Part shown: piece after piece, positions 1-8,311 of the stretch
Position numbering within the stretch: position 1 is the stretch's first letter
Layout: each line of letters begins with the position of its first letter
Assembly: GCF_000473065.1 (NCBI RefSeq)
Contig: NZ_AXAZ01000009.1
Location: 1 to 64,000, forward strand
Direction of reading: 5' to 3'
Source: Bradyrhizobium sp. WSM1743
GTDB lineage: Bacteria > Pseudomonadota > Alphaproteobacteria > Rhizobiales > Xanthobacteraceae
DNA: 64,000 bases
The notes under the pieces: generated by a model
The model's input: only the letters and a program-made list of their open reading frames with translations
Database searches by the model: none
Told to the model about the DNA's origin: nothing
Made by a program: the position numbers and the translations under genes

Positions 1-87
1 TGATGCTGTGGACGGCTCCTCCACCGGCACGAGAGTGCCAAGGTGTGGGCGCCGTTTGAGGCTCCCACGATTCGGAGGAGCAGCCCT

Positions 88-1119
88 ATGCAGCCAATTT
101 CGACCATCGGTCTGGATATCGCGAAGTCAGTCTTCCAAGTGCACGGCGTTGATGCAGCTGGCCAGGTGATCATCCGCCGTCAGTTGAAGCGCCGGCAAGT
201 CCTGACGTTTTTCCAGAAGCTGCCGCCCTGCCTGGTAGGGATCGAGGCTTGCGCATCATCACACCATTGGTCCCGCGAGTTGCAGGCATTGGGGCATGCG
301 GTGCGATTGATGCCTCCGGCCTATGTGAAGCCCTACGTCAAGCGGCAGAAGAACGACAGCGCTGATGCGGAGGCGATTTGCGAGGCGGTGACGAGGCCCA
401 ACATGCGGTTCGTGCCGACCAAGACGGTTGAACAACAGAGCTGTCTGATGCTTCACCGAGCGCGCCACCTCTTCATCCGCCAGCAGACTGCCGTGATCAA
501 TTCAATCCGCGCCTATCTCGCCGAGTTCGGGATTGTCGCCCCTGTCGGGCGCAGGGGTGTCGAGCAACTGCTGGAAGTCGTCGCCGATACAGCCGAAGAC
601 CGAGTCCCGGAGGGCGCCCGGATGTGTCTTGCTGCTCTCGGTGGTCAATTGCGCGCGCTGAAGGCCCAGATCCTGGAGTTCGACCGACGCATCATCGCCT
701 GGCATCGATCAAGCGCGACGAGCAAACGGCTGGACGCGATCCCCGGCGTTGGGCCGGCTTTGGCAACAGCTCTGGTCGCGAGCATTGCTGATCCTAGAGC
801 TTTTCGATCGGGACGAGACTTCTCGGCCTGGGTTGGGCTTGTACCGAAGCAGAGCTCGAGCGGGGGCAAAGACAAGCTTGGCAGCATCAGCAAGCAGGGC
901 GATCGCTATTTGCGTAGCCTGTTTACGGCTGGCGCGCTCGCCGTAATCCGCTACGCCAAGATCCATGGCACCGATCATCGGCCATGGCTCACGCGATTGT
1001 TGGCCCGCCGGCCCACCAAGGTCGCGGCCATCGCGCTTGCCAACAAGCTCGCCAGGATGGCCTGGGCGATGATGGCGAGGAACGAACGCTACCAGGAGCC
1101 GGCCGCGCTGGCGGCCTAA
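88..1119 (+). CDS. IS110/IS1111 family transposase (DEDD recombinase)
   Basis: This 343-residue recombinase moves the surrounding IS element. The N-terminal RuvC-like DEDD domain (about 1-160) shows D10 in GLDIAKSVFQ, E53 in GIEACASS, and D90/D93 in KNDSADAEAI. The C-terminal transposase-20 domain (about 210-300) has the helix-hairpin-like LDAIPGVGPALATALV, then GLVPKQSSSGGK, the region where the family carries its catalytic serine. An in-frame ATG exists at 43 only by a non-ATG or weak context; ATG 88 is preferred because GGAGGAG lies 7 bases upstream. Length is normal for the family and the frame is intact, so the element may be active. It is the only gene between the inverted repeats. Confidence 0.9.
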   Translation: MQPISTIGLDIAKSVFQVHGVDAAGQVIIRRQLKRRQVLTFFQKLPPCLVGIEACASSHHWSRELQALGHAVRLMPPAYVKPYVKRQKNDSADAEAICEAVTRPNMRFVPTKTVEQQSCLMLHRARHLFIRQQTAVINSIRAYLAEFGIVAPVGRRGVEQLLEVVADTAEDRVPEGARMCLAALGGQLRALKAQILEFDRRIIAWHRSSATSKRLDAIPGVGPALATALVASIADPRAFRSGRDFSAWVGLVPKQSSSGGKDKLGSISKQGDRYLRSLFTAGALAVIRYAKIHGTDHRPWLTRLLARRPTKVAAIALANKLARMAWAMMARNERYQEPAALAA

Positions 1120-1366
1120 ACGAGATCGCGCCGACATCGCCGGCGTGACGTAACGGTTGGGAGGGCGAACAGCACGTAATGCAGCGCCGGTCGATCCGGC
1201 GATCAGGACAACCCATACGGGCCACGGCATCTTCGAATGCGTGCTTTTGATCGGGACCTGATCCGCGGAGGGCATTATGGCCAGCGGTCAAGTGAACCGC
1301 ACAAACAGGCCGAACACATGGCTGCTCCGACCAACGCCGCAAAGTGAAGATTCTCCTTGCCAACCC
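1120..1366 (+). ncRNA. Candidate bridge-RNA region in the IS1111 right end
   Basis: This non-coding stretch lies between the transposase stop and the right subterminal repeat. It contains potential stem-loops such as CGCCGG-TCGAT-CCGGCG at 1185-1201. In IS110-family elements a bridge RNA made from a non-coding end directs target and donor recognition; in the IS1111 subgroup that end is downstream of the recombinase. The assignment rests on position and family, not on a verified covariance match, so the exact RNA limits are unknown. Confidence 0.35.
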
Positions 1367-1569
1367 GGAGCCGTCCACACATGGCCCATCGCGACAAATT
1401 CCGGCTGACGCCCCCCGATGTCAGCCGTGAGGTGTAAACCGGACGCTACCTTGACCGCCAGCAGTTGGCGGGCGCGTGGGCCTTCCTCAGGCAAAGTGAG
1501 GCAGTACCTATGCCATTCCGCTCGCCCCGGCCCTTCGTCCCGGATCGACGGTTTCGCAACGGGGAGTGC

Positions 1570-1720
1570 CGACCTTCTGATTCGTATCGGTCGCATCCTG
1601 CTTGCGTGGATCTTCGTAGCGCAGTTCTAGTTTTTCTCTTCGTCTTGACGGCGACTGTGATCGCACATCGCTATTGGGAATATCCCGCCGGCCCGCAACA
1701 AATCGGACAGGGTGGCGCTT
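1570..1720 (+). pseudogene. DoxX-family membrane protein remnant
   Basis: Two short stretches in different frames resemble separate parts of DoxX-family proteins. LLIRIGRILLAWIFVAQF (about 1574-1627) matches the usual first membrane helix. LTATVIAHRYWEYPAGPQQI (about 1645-1704) matches the conserved later helix with its HRYWE segment. The sequence between them and the C-terminus is missing, so the gene appears internally deleted and frameshifted. No function is expected. Similarity is recognised by eye only. Confidence 0.4.
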
Positions 1721-1822
1721 TCGTTCCAGCGGCTGCCTTGAGGGTATTCTGGCCGGGTGACATATATCGACAGCAGAGCGGCGGTCGACCTGAAGCTTTG
1801 CTGACATTTAAGGGAGGTGGCG

Positions 1823-2074
1823 ATGCGGATGCTCCGTTGGCTGATGCTGGGCAGTGCGGCGATCCTGATGGTTGGCGCGGCTACAGCTCAAACTTTCGAT
1901 CCCAGGCGCCCCGTCTGCCTTCAGAAATGGGAGTGGGGTGGCAGCACGTATTTCGAGTGCGCCTATACATCGTGGGATCAGTGCCGAGCCGCGGCGACCG
2001 GACTTGCTGCGATGTGCCTGGAGAATCCCTATTGGCCGCGTGACGAACGCGCGCACGTCCGGCGAAAATGGTGA
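1823..2074 (+). CDS. DUF3551-like small secreted protein
   Basis: This 83-residue protein begins with a typical signal peptide (MRMLRWLMLGSAAILMVGA, then an ATAQT cleavage region). A short mature part follows with three cysteines (VCLQKW, FECAY, DQC, MCLENPYW). The pattern fits DUF3551, a family of small periplasmic proteins abundant in Bradyrhizobium and without known function. ATG 1823 is preferred over the GTG at 1817 because AGGGAGG at 1811-1817 gives normal spacing. It stands alone between the DoxX remnant and the FNR-type box. Confidence 0.65.
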   Translation: MRMLRWLMLGSAAILMVGAATAQTFDPRRPVCLQKWEWGGSTYFECAYTSWDQCRAAATGLAAMCLENPYWPRDERAHVRRKW

Positions 2075-2131
2075 TCCTCGAACGACAGACCCGAAGACTT
2101 CAAAAAAAGCTGAAGTCAAAGTTGCTGACAT

Positions 2132-2145
2132 TTGATCTGAATCAA
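2132..2145. promoter_or_regulatory. FNR/FixK-type binding site
   Basis: The sequence TTGAT-CTGA-ATCAA matches the FNR/FixK consensus TTGAT-N4-ATCAA exactly. The symmetry extends to CATTTGATCTGAATCAAATG (2129-2148). It lies about 100 bases upstream of the glycine-rich reading frame at 2247. In Bradyrhizobium, FixK2 activates microoxic genes through such sites. Regulation of this particular gene is inferred. Confidence 0.6.
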
Positions 2146-2246
2146 ATGCCCAACTGAGTGGAAGCAAAGGCTCTCGTCGGGTGCCGATCCGCGAGCGGCA
2201 TCGCCTCGTCAGTGCACGGCACCCCATGCAGTCATGGAGGAATGTC

Positions 2247-2599
2247 ATGCTTCGATTCCTTCTCTTTGCTCTGGCCGCTCTGGTTTTCGTCACGATCAGC
2301 CTTATTCCTGACGATGCATACGCCCGCCGTGGCGGCGGTGGGTTTCATGGTGGCGGCATGCGCGCTGGAGCGGTCCATGGCGGCGCGCGGGTTGCGCATG
2401 TACGAGGCGGCGGATACCGCGTTGCAGGAGGCCGGTATGGCGTCGCTGGGCGTGGTTACGGATATCGGCCGGTACAAGGCCGTCCTGTGGCGCGGTATGG
2501 CAGTGGCTCGTGGAGTGTACCGCAATGCGGCTTATCGCGGGGCGTATAGGGGCGCGGCCTATGGTCTAGGCGCGGCGGCGGTAGGAGCCGCGGCAGCCC
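2247..2599 (+). pseudogene. Glycine-rich secreted protein, frameshifted and truncated
   Basis: ATG 2247 follows TGGAGG at 2235-2240 and encodes a signal peptide (MLRFLLFALAALVFVTISL). A glycine/arginine-rich mature part follows (RRGGGGFHGGGMRAG, GGYRVAGGRYG). Near 2505-2512 the coding similarity moves to another frame, which continues in style as VYRNAAYRGAYRGAAYGLG and GAAAVGAAAA. In the original frame translation stops at 2549. At 2600 a palindromic intergenic repeat replaces the expected C-terminus. The gene is probably inactive or yields a 100-residue product. The upstream FNR/FixK box suggests it was oxygen regulated. Confidence 0.55.
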
Positions 2600-2686
2600 G
2601 TAGGATGGGTAGAGCACTTGCGAAACCCATGATGCTTGGTGGTCCGATGCTGTCGATGGGTTTCGCTGCGCTCTACCCATGCTACA
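2600..2686. repeat. Palindromic intergenic repeat (taggatgggt family)
   Basis: Two inverted arms start with gtaggatgggtagagc and end with gctctacccatgctac, enclosing cgaaacccat and its complement atgggtttcg. Related copies lie at 56319-56350, 57533-57640 and 58382-58462. This copy follows directly on the coding-like part of the broken glycine-rich gene. Confidence 0.7.
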
Positions 2687-2796
2687 GGCTACGGGCTGAA
2701 GCAGGCTTCACGCGTCGTCCTCACCAATATCAGCAAGGCCCGCAGGAGACTTCCGCGCTCGTTTGCCCGAAGGTCTGCACGGACCGTGAGCGGACA

Positions 2797-4374
2797 TCAT
2801 CCCTCCGGCACGCCGGCCAGGCGCAAGCCCCGATACATCCGTTCGCGCATTGCAAGATAGGTCGGATGATCGCTCAACGCGCCGTTTCGGAATCGAAGAA
2901 TTGAAAAGTTGGGATCGAGCGTGAGTCCTGCCTTGACGGCTGCCTTCGCCTGATCCGTTGAGCCGAGCAGCGCGAGCGAAGCCGCGAGCAAGAAGTGCGT
3001 GATGGGATAGTTGCGATTGGCTTCAAGGCTGCGTTGCCAGCGGTCAACCGCCTCCTTATCCGCCGAAAGCTGAAATTTGGCTGCACCGGCGTACAACAGC
3101 CAACGATAGGCAAGTATGTCGCGAGGCGAGAGGCGAAAGGCCTCGTTCATGTGAGCCTCAGTCTCCAACGCGCGACCGGTAAGAAACTTCGCTGCACCAA
3201 TCTGCGCATGTGCACCTGCCAAATTGGGGTCCAAGTCCAATGCACGCTCACACTCGGCGATGCCTTGTGGCGCTCGATACGTGAGAATTAGCAGGTCGCC
3301 CAATACTAGATGGGCCAAAGCATAGTTCGGCGCCTGAGACAACGCTTTCACCAAGGCCCCCTCCGCCATTGTGAGGCGCGCGGTCCTGTCTGACGAATAA
3401 AGGCCCGATCCGAGCGACAGGTCGACAATCGCCGTTCCCACCATCGCCGCTGTGTTTTCAGGATCAAGTGCCAACGCTCGCTGAAAAAGATCGCGCGCTT
3501 TCCCCAGGTACTCGGGAGTTCTCCCCTTGTGCAGCAGGGCTGTAGCTTGAAAACGAAGGTCCATTGAATTGGGGTTCGGAGACCGTGCAGACCGTCTGGC
3601 CTCCTGTTCAGTGAGCTGCGCTTCGAGTGCGTTGGCGAGCCGCGATATGATCTCGTCCTGCATATCGAACAGATCGGCAACGAGCTTATCAAAACGGTCG
3701 GCCCAAAGATGCGCACAGGTTTCCGTATCGAGGAGCTGAACATTTACGCGCAGTCGATCGCCGCTGCGTTGCAGCGAGCCTTCCAGCAAATACCGGACGT
3801 TCAACTCTCGGCCGATCCGCTTTAGGTCGATTTTCTTGTCCTTGTACGTGAATGCTGTGTGTCGACCTATAACGAACGAGCCGCTGATACGCGACAAGTC
3901 GGTGGTTAGACTCTCGGCTACGCCGTCAACGAAGTAGTCTTGCTCGGGATCGCCACTGAGGTTGGCGAAAGGCAGCACGACTATGGAAAGACGAGGCGGC
4001 GAAGCCGAGGTGGCCCCCTTGGTGCCAAGTCTACTCAAGATGCCGGAGCGAGATGCGGGCTCCTCCGTTTCTTGAACCGTTCCGATGAAATGGAGGCCTT
4101 TGCGGGGCAACGTCTTGATGAGGCGCTGTATGTCGCCGGTATCACCGACTGCGCTTCGAACCGCGTTGATGCGAGTCGTCAATGCCGCATCGGATACGGC
4201 ACGGCCGTTCCAAATCGCCTTTATCAAGTCGTCCTTACTGACAACCTGATCTCGATTGCAGATCAGATAATGCAAGAGGTCAAACGCCTGTGGCGCAACC
4301 GGAATGACCTCCGCACCGCGACGCAACTCGCGCCGATCGGCATCCAATACGTATTCCTCGAAGAGGTAGCGCAA
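2797..4374 (-). CDS. Winged-helix / TolB-like / TPR transcriptional regulator
   Basis: This 525-residue protein has an OmpR/PhoB-type winged helix at about 1-100 (DAALTTRINAVRSAVGD recognition region, then the wing LPRKGLHFIG). A TolB/FlgO-like domain follows at about 125-265 (VVLPFANLSGDPEQDY, YLLEGSLQRSGDRLRV), then TPR-like helical repeats to the end. Such CadC-like proteins usually bind DNA and sense protein or envelope partners. There is no receiver domain and no clear membrane helix, so it is probably cytosolic. Translation starts at a TTG with the conserved MRYLFEEYVLDADRREL. A same-length paralogue lies at 9449-11026 on the other strand. Target and signal are unknown. Confidence 0.75.
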   Translation of the reverse strand: MRYLFEEYVLDADRRELRRGAEVIPVAPQAFDLLHYLICNRDQVVSKDDLIKAIWNGRAVSDAALTTRINAVRSAVGDTGDIQRLIKTLPRKGLHFIGTVQETEEPASRSGILSRLGTKGATSASPPRLSIVVLPFANLSGDPEQDYFVDGVAESLTTDLSRISGSFVIGRHTAFTYKDKKIDLKRIGRELNVRYLLEGSLQRSGDRLRVNVQLLDTETCAHLWADRFDKLVADLFDMQDEIISRLANALEAQLTEQEARRSARSPNPNSMDLRFQATALLHKGRTPEYLGKARDLFQRALALDPENTAAMVGTAIVDLSLGSGLYSSDRTARLTMAEGALVKALSQAPNYALAHLVLGDLLILTYRAPQGIAECERALDLDPNLAGAHAQIGAAKFLTGRALETEAHMNEAFRLSPRDILAYRWLLYAGAAKFQLSADKEAVDRWQRSLEANRNYPITHFLLAASLALLGSTDQAKAAVKAGLTLDPNFSILRFRNGALSDHPTYLAMRERMYRGLRLAGVPEG

Positions 4375-4531
4375 GCTGCCACTCCGCTAAAAGAATCTCC
4401 GCCACGCGGAGGGCGGTTCCGAATGCAAACAATAAGCAGCCGATAAGGAAAATGTAAGCTGCGAGTCAAGCGTGTCCGATAGGACCCTGGCAGCCTCACC
4501 CGGCAGAAACAATGCCCAGTGGGAGCCACCG

Positions 4532-5452
4532 ATGAGCATGACCTACGGCGCCAGGTGGGTGAGACGGACTGCCGAATCAACGTGGCAAGTCGCCATTCTT
4601 ATCAAGAGGTTGTGGAGTGCAGTTCAAGAACGGCGTGGACGCCAGATGGCCCAAGCAGCCCTGCACGAACTCAGCGACAGGGAGCTCGAGGATATCGGCA
4701 CGACGCGGGGCGAGATCGATTACGTGACCTCACAGCGAGGTATCGCGAGGCCAAATCGTTCGACGGCCTGGCACAGCGGCGGTACATTTGTCTTTCTGTT
4801 ACTCTGTAACGTATTCATCCTCGCCCCCGTATATGAGGCCAAAGCTCAATGCACCGCGCAGGACGTCCTGCGGACCCACCTGACCCAAAAGGCAGCTCCG
4901 CCGGCTGCCGGTCCCCGGATTCCAGTCGGCTCTGCCGCTGATCTTCCGGTATGGAAGACGATTGCGATAGGAACGTTCAGGGATCCAATCGCCCTTCGCA
5001 ACGCAATGAGTGCAATGGGTTGTGGCGTCGGCGACTCGGCTGCGGAGGTCCTTGCTCGGCCGGCCTTCACCCTCAGCGGCCAGAAAACTGAAGTAGAGCT
5101 TCTTTCGGTTTCGGCGGCCGAACTCGGTCTCCAGGGCGAGACGGCATCGCTACAAAAAATCTATGCGCATGCACAACGACTTGGTCTTGGACTTGCCCCC
5201 GCCGAAGTCGCTCCCCAGCTCAGGCTTCAGTATCTGGACCAGCCAATCGGTGAGTTTCTCATCATTGCGATGGAGCCGATCAGGACTTGGGCCGGTGAGC
5301 CGATCATCTTAACGGTAGCCAATGGCGGAGCAGGGCTCATCCTCATTGGCCAGGATGCACACGACGATGCGGACGTATCGGTAACGTCCCGCTTCGTGTT
5401 CGTGCGGCGTGAGAAAGCCGCACCTGCCGAGGCAGCACTCGTCCATGACTGA
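4532..5452 (+). CDS. DUF1127-domain protein with a large extracytoplasmic domain
   Basis: The 306-residue protein carries a DUF1127-like segment at about 25-65 (LWSAVQERRGRQMAQAALHE, LSDRELEDIG). One membrane helix follows at about 84-100 (TFVFLLLCNVFILAPVY), then about 200 residues of unrecognised sequence with two cysteines (AQCTAQDVL, AMGCGVGD). DUF1127 proteins are normally free-standing and 40-90 residues long, so this is an unusual fusion. ATG 4532 is chosen because GGGAG lies 6 bases upstream; a further in-frame start exists at 4472. It diverges from the winged-helix/TPR gene, whose start is 157 bases away, so that regulator may control it. Confidence 0.6.
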   Translation: MSMTYGARWVRRTAESTWQVAILIKRLWSAVQERRGRQMAQAALHELSDRELEDIGTTRGEIDYVTSQRGIARPNRSTAWHSGGTFVFLLLCNVFILAPVYEAKAQCTAQDVLRTHLTQKAAPPAAGPRIPVGSAADLPVWKTIAIGTFRDPIALRNAMSAMGCGVGDSAAEVLARPAFTLSGQKTEVELLSVSAAELGLQGETASLQKIYAHAQRLGLGLAPAEVAPQLRLQYLDQPIGEFLIIAMEPIRTWAGEPIILTVANGGAGLILIGQDAHDDADVSVTSRFVFVRREKAAPAEAALVHD

Positions 5453-5529
5453 CTTTCCAGACCGGACTTGCGGCTATCTGACGGCGACAGATGTTTCGCC
5501 CTTCGGATAGGAGCATGGACGGGAGCGGT

Positions 5530-6416
5530 TCACGCAAGGGGCGGATTTTCTTCGAGACGCTCGATCAACAGTTCAGTAAGGGCCTGCACCTTCCGTGAGG
5601 GATGTTGGCCCGGCGGGCGAACGACGTATGCACCTGCCGATGGTGGTGGATGGCGGGTCATGACCGAAACAAGCGCGCCCGATGCCAGGTATTCATGGAC
5701 CACGCAATCGGGGAGCCAAGCGACCCCGAGCCCTGCTGCCGCGGCGACGGCGAGAGCTGTGCCGTTGTCGGCCTTAAAGCGACCCCGCGGATGAACCGTG
5801 ACGATTTCGTCTCCATCCACGAACTGCCAGGTTTCGGTACCTTGCATCAGCGCTTCATGGGCGATGAGCTCGTCCAGCGTCTCCGGGGCACCGTGCGCCT
5901 TGATATAGTCCGGGCTCGCGACAAGCTTCCCGTAGATCGGCCCGACGCGTCTCGCAATCAGGTTAGAGTCTTGAAGATAGCCAACCCGAATGGCGCAATC
6001 GAATCCCTCTGCAATGATATCGACGAAGCGATCGCTATAGGCAGTGTGGATGCGAAGCTGCGAGTGACGTCGCGCCATTTCCGCGAGTATGGGCGCGAAG
6101 TGGGTCGGGCCGAACGAAAGCGGCACAGCAATCCGCAGGCGGCCGCGAAGATCGCCCGCGGGTCCTTGGCCGCGTCGATCTCGGCGCGGGCTATGGCTGC
6201 ATGGTTTCGAAACGTGATCCCGGCTTCCGTGAGAGCGGCGCCACGGGTGGTTCTTGCAAGAAGCTGGACACCCAGCTCCGCTTCAAGGCGGACTAGCCGC
6301 CGGCTGACGATCGACTTCGAGACGCCGAGCCGGCGCGCGGCGGCCGAAACGCCCCCAGCATCGGCTACTTCGACGAATGTATTCAAGTCTTCAATGTCCA
6401 ACTCGGCGTTCCCCAC
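5530..6416 (-). pseudogene. LysR-family regulator, frameshifted
   Basis: The N-terminal helix-turn-helix is clear (DIEDLNTFVEVADAGGVSAA, RRLGVSKSIVSRRLVRLEAE) and the substrate-binding domain is complete (LRIAVPLSFGPTHFAPILAE through ALTELLIERLEENP). They lie in different frames. The switch is near 6160-6164, where AKD is followed by two surplus bases (or one missing base) before AGDLRGRLRIAVP resumes. The start is a GTG at 6416 or the TTG just after it. It is divergent from the isochorismatase-family gene at 6530, the classical LysR arrangement, so it was probably its regulator. A base-call error would restore a normal gene of about 295 residues. Confidence 0.75.
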
Positions 6417-6529
6417 TTTGCGACACAGCTTGGCAGAATAGGGCGCTATCGTATCACAAATGGCAATGACAAGTGTCTGGGCGCGGCGCCGCAGTCGGCG
6501 CATGTCTCAGCACAAGAGAGGATATATTC

Positions 6530-7183
6530 ATGAGCTTTCGCAATGGGCTTGCTTCGCTTCTTCGCCCTGAAGATTCGGTGCTCGTTCTGATCGACCACCA
6601 GCCTTACCAGCTTGCGAATCTGAACAGCCACGATCCGCACATGGTCGTCAACAATTCGACGGCGTTGGCGAAGGCCGCGAAGGCCTTCGGCGTTCCGACC
6701 ATCCTGACGACCGTGATCGCCGATCGCGGCGGTCTCATCTTCCCGCAGATCACGGATGTCTTCCCCGGTCAGGAGGTGATCGACCGGACGTTCATCAATA
6801 CCTGGCAAGATAAAAAGGTGGTCGACGCGGTCAAGGCGACCGGCCGCAAGCAGCTCATCATCGCCGGCCTATGGACCGAGATTTGCGTTGCGATGCCGAC
6901 GATCCAGGCGCTCGGCGAAGGTTGGGACGTGACGGTTGTCACCGATGCGTCCGGCGGCACTTCGGTCGAGGCCCACGAGGTCGCCATCCAGCGCATGATC
7001 GCGGCCGGCGCGAACATGATGACCTGGCTGGCAGTGGCGTCGGAGTGGCAGCGCGACTGGGCCCGGACAGAGCATGCCGCCGAGCTTTCGGAGCTGCTTG
7101 TGCAGCATGCCGCCGGCAGCGGCATCGCCTTCCTGTGGGAGCAGCAGCTGCTCAACACGCCCGTGCCGAGCGCCGCAGGCTGA
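6530..7183 (+). CDS. Isochorismatase-family (YcaC-like) hydrolase
   Basis: The 217-residue protein has the cysteine-hydrolase fold. LVLIDHQPYQ carries the catalytic aspartate, VVDAVKATGRKQLIIAGL follows, and GLWTEICVAMP carries the nucleophilic cysteine in the usual place. The closest style is YcaC, whose substrate is unknown; amidase or isochorismatase-like hydrolysis is possible. ATG 6530 has AGAGAGGA upstream at 6515-6522, so the longer frame from 6473 is not needed. It is divergent from the broken LysR gene. A hairpin that can act as terminator lies downstream at 7253-7273. Confidence 0.85.
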   Translation: MSFRNGLASLLRPEDSVLVLIDHQPYQLANLNSHDPHMVVNNSTALAKAAKAFGVPTILTTVIADRGGLIFPQITDVFPGQEVIDRTFINTWQDKKVVDAVKATGRKQLIIAGLWTEICVAMPTIQALGEGWDVTVVTDASGGTSVEAHEVAIQRMIAAGANMMTWLAVASEWQRDWARTEHAAELSELLVQHAAGSGIAFLWEQQLLNTPVPSAAG

Positions 7184-7252
7184 TCCAACGGGGAGTGACG
7201 AGAACCACGAGCGATGCGCCGGCAAACCCGCCCGCTTGTTGCCTCGTCATTC

Positions 7253-7273
7253 CCCCTATGAGGCCCATAGGGG
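7253..7273. terminator. Hairpin between convergent genes
   Basis: CCCCTATG (7253-7260) pairs with CATAGGGG (7266-7273) around a 5-base loop. It lies between the 3' ends of the isochorismatase-family gene and the methyltransferase gene. No long T run is present, so terminator function is tentative. Confidence 0.4.
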
Positions 7274-7293
7274 AGAGCGGTAATCCTCGTTAC

Positions 7294-8298
7294 TCAGCGC
7301 GGCCGAGCTTCAATCACATTATGGATGCCCGCGGCAAAAACGCGCGCCAACTCGAAGCCGGACCTAGCAAGGAGGTCTGAAAATTCCTCGCGCGTGCGCT
7401 CTCGTCCGCCCGGCGAAACAAGCATATTCAGATCGCTGAACTTGATGGCCGGCGCTTCGTTGGGGCGGCCGACAAGACGTTCGATGAGAAGCAATCTTGC
7501 AGTATCCTGCGTCGCGCGCCGGCACACTTTCAGGATGGCGATGGCTTCATCGTCGCTCCAATCGTGAATGACGGCTCGCATCAGATAAGCATCGGCGCCT
7601 TCAGGCAGCGTTTCGAAGAAGCTTCCGCCCACGATATCGCACCGATCGATGACGCCGCGTTCCGCCAATACGGCCCTTGCTCTCGCTATGACGCCCTGCT
7701 GATCGAACAGCGTGCCGCGAATGTGAGGGTGAGCGCGCAAGATCTCCGCCAACATCAAGCCTTGCCCGCCACCGACGTCCACGATGTGGCGGAACGGCGA
7801 AAAATCATAGGCGCGAACCACCGCTTCGGCGCTGGCGCGAGATAATTGCGTCATCGCACGATCGAACGTTGCGCCGTGTTCGGGGTGCTCGGCGCGGAAT
7901 TGCCACACGTCCTTGCCGTTCAGATCTTGAAACGCGTTCTCGCCGGTTTGCACGCTGTGCAGCAGATGGCCCCAAGCCTGCCAGAAATACGGGCTTCCGA
8001 CCACTTCCGCCCACGCTCCGAGCGGCGTCGCGGAATCCGTGCGCAAACAATCGCCCATTGGGGTGAGCCCAAATGTTCGGTCTTCCTCTTCTCGGAAAAT
8101 ATCCACTGCAGCGAGCGCCCGTAACAACCGGTACAGCGAATCAGGATGAGTTTTTGTCAGTGCCGCGAGCTCGCCGACCGAACGAGCGCCGTCATGCAGA
8201 TGGTCGGCGACTCGCAGCGTTGCGGCGACACGGATGGCCTGTGTGATCTGAAAGCCATTGATGAGGGCCAGCAGATCGCGCGAAGGGTCGGATGCCAC
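7294..8298 (-). CDS. SAM-dependent O-methyltransferase (methyltransferase family 2)
   Basis: This 334-residue protein resembles hydroxyneurosporene and plant-type O-methyltransferases. It has an N-terminal dimerisation/winged-helix domain (about 15-100, TQAIRVAATLRVADHLHDGA) and a SAM domain with VDVGGGQGLMLAEIL. The motif AVIHDWSDDEAI contains the histidine that acts as general base in the family. GTG 8298 is chosen because GGAG lies 8 bases upstream; the start sits 13 bases after the stop of the receptor gene, so the two form an operon. Longer in-frame extensions lie inside that gene. The substrate is unknown. Confidence 0.8.
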   Translation of the reverse strand: MASDPSRDLLALINGFQITQAIRVAATLRVADHLHDGARSVGELAALTKTHPDSLYRLLRALAAVDIFREEEDRTFGLTPMGDCLRTDSATPLGAWAEVVGSPYFWQAWGHLLHSVQTGENAFQDLNGKDVWQFRAEHPEHGATFDRAMTQLSRASAEAVVRAYDFSPFRHIVDVGGGQGLMLAEILRAHPHIRGTLFDQQGVIARARAVLAERGVIDRCDIVGGSFFETLPEGADAYLMRAVIHDWSDDEAIAILKVCRRATQDTARLLLIERLVGRPNEAPAIKFSDLNMLVSPGGRERTREEFSDLLARSGFELARVFAAGIHNVIEARPR

Positions 8299-8311
8299 TT
8301 GACGGACTCCG

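Larger units (their letters stand above)
1..1385 (+). mobile_element. IS1111-subgroup IS110-family insertion sequence
   Basis: The element holds one DEDD transposase gene and is bracketed by a perfect 13-bp inverted repeat: TGTGGACGGCTCC at 7-19 and its reverse complement at 1367-1379. Subterminal inverted repeats set the IS1111 subgroup apart from classical IS110 elements. The exact ends are not defined. IS110-family elements usually make no target duplication, and the left end may lie at or just before base 1. About 250 non-coding bases separate the transposase stop from the right repeat. Confidence 0.8.
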
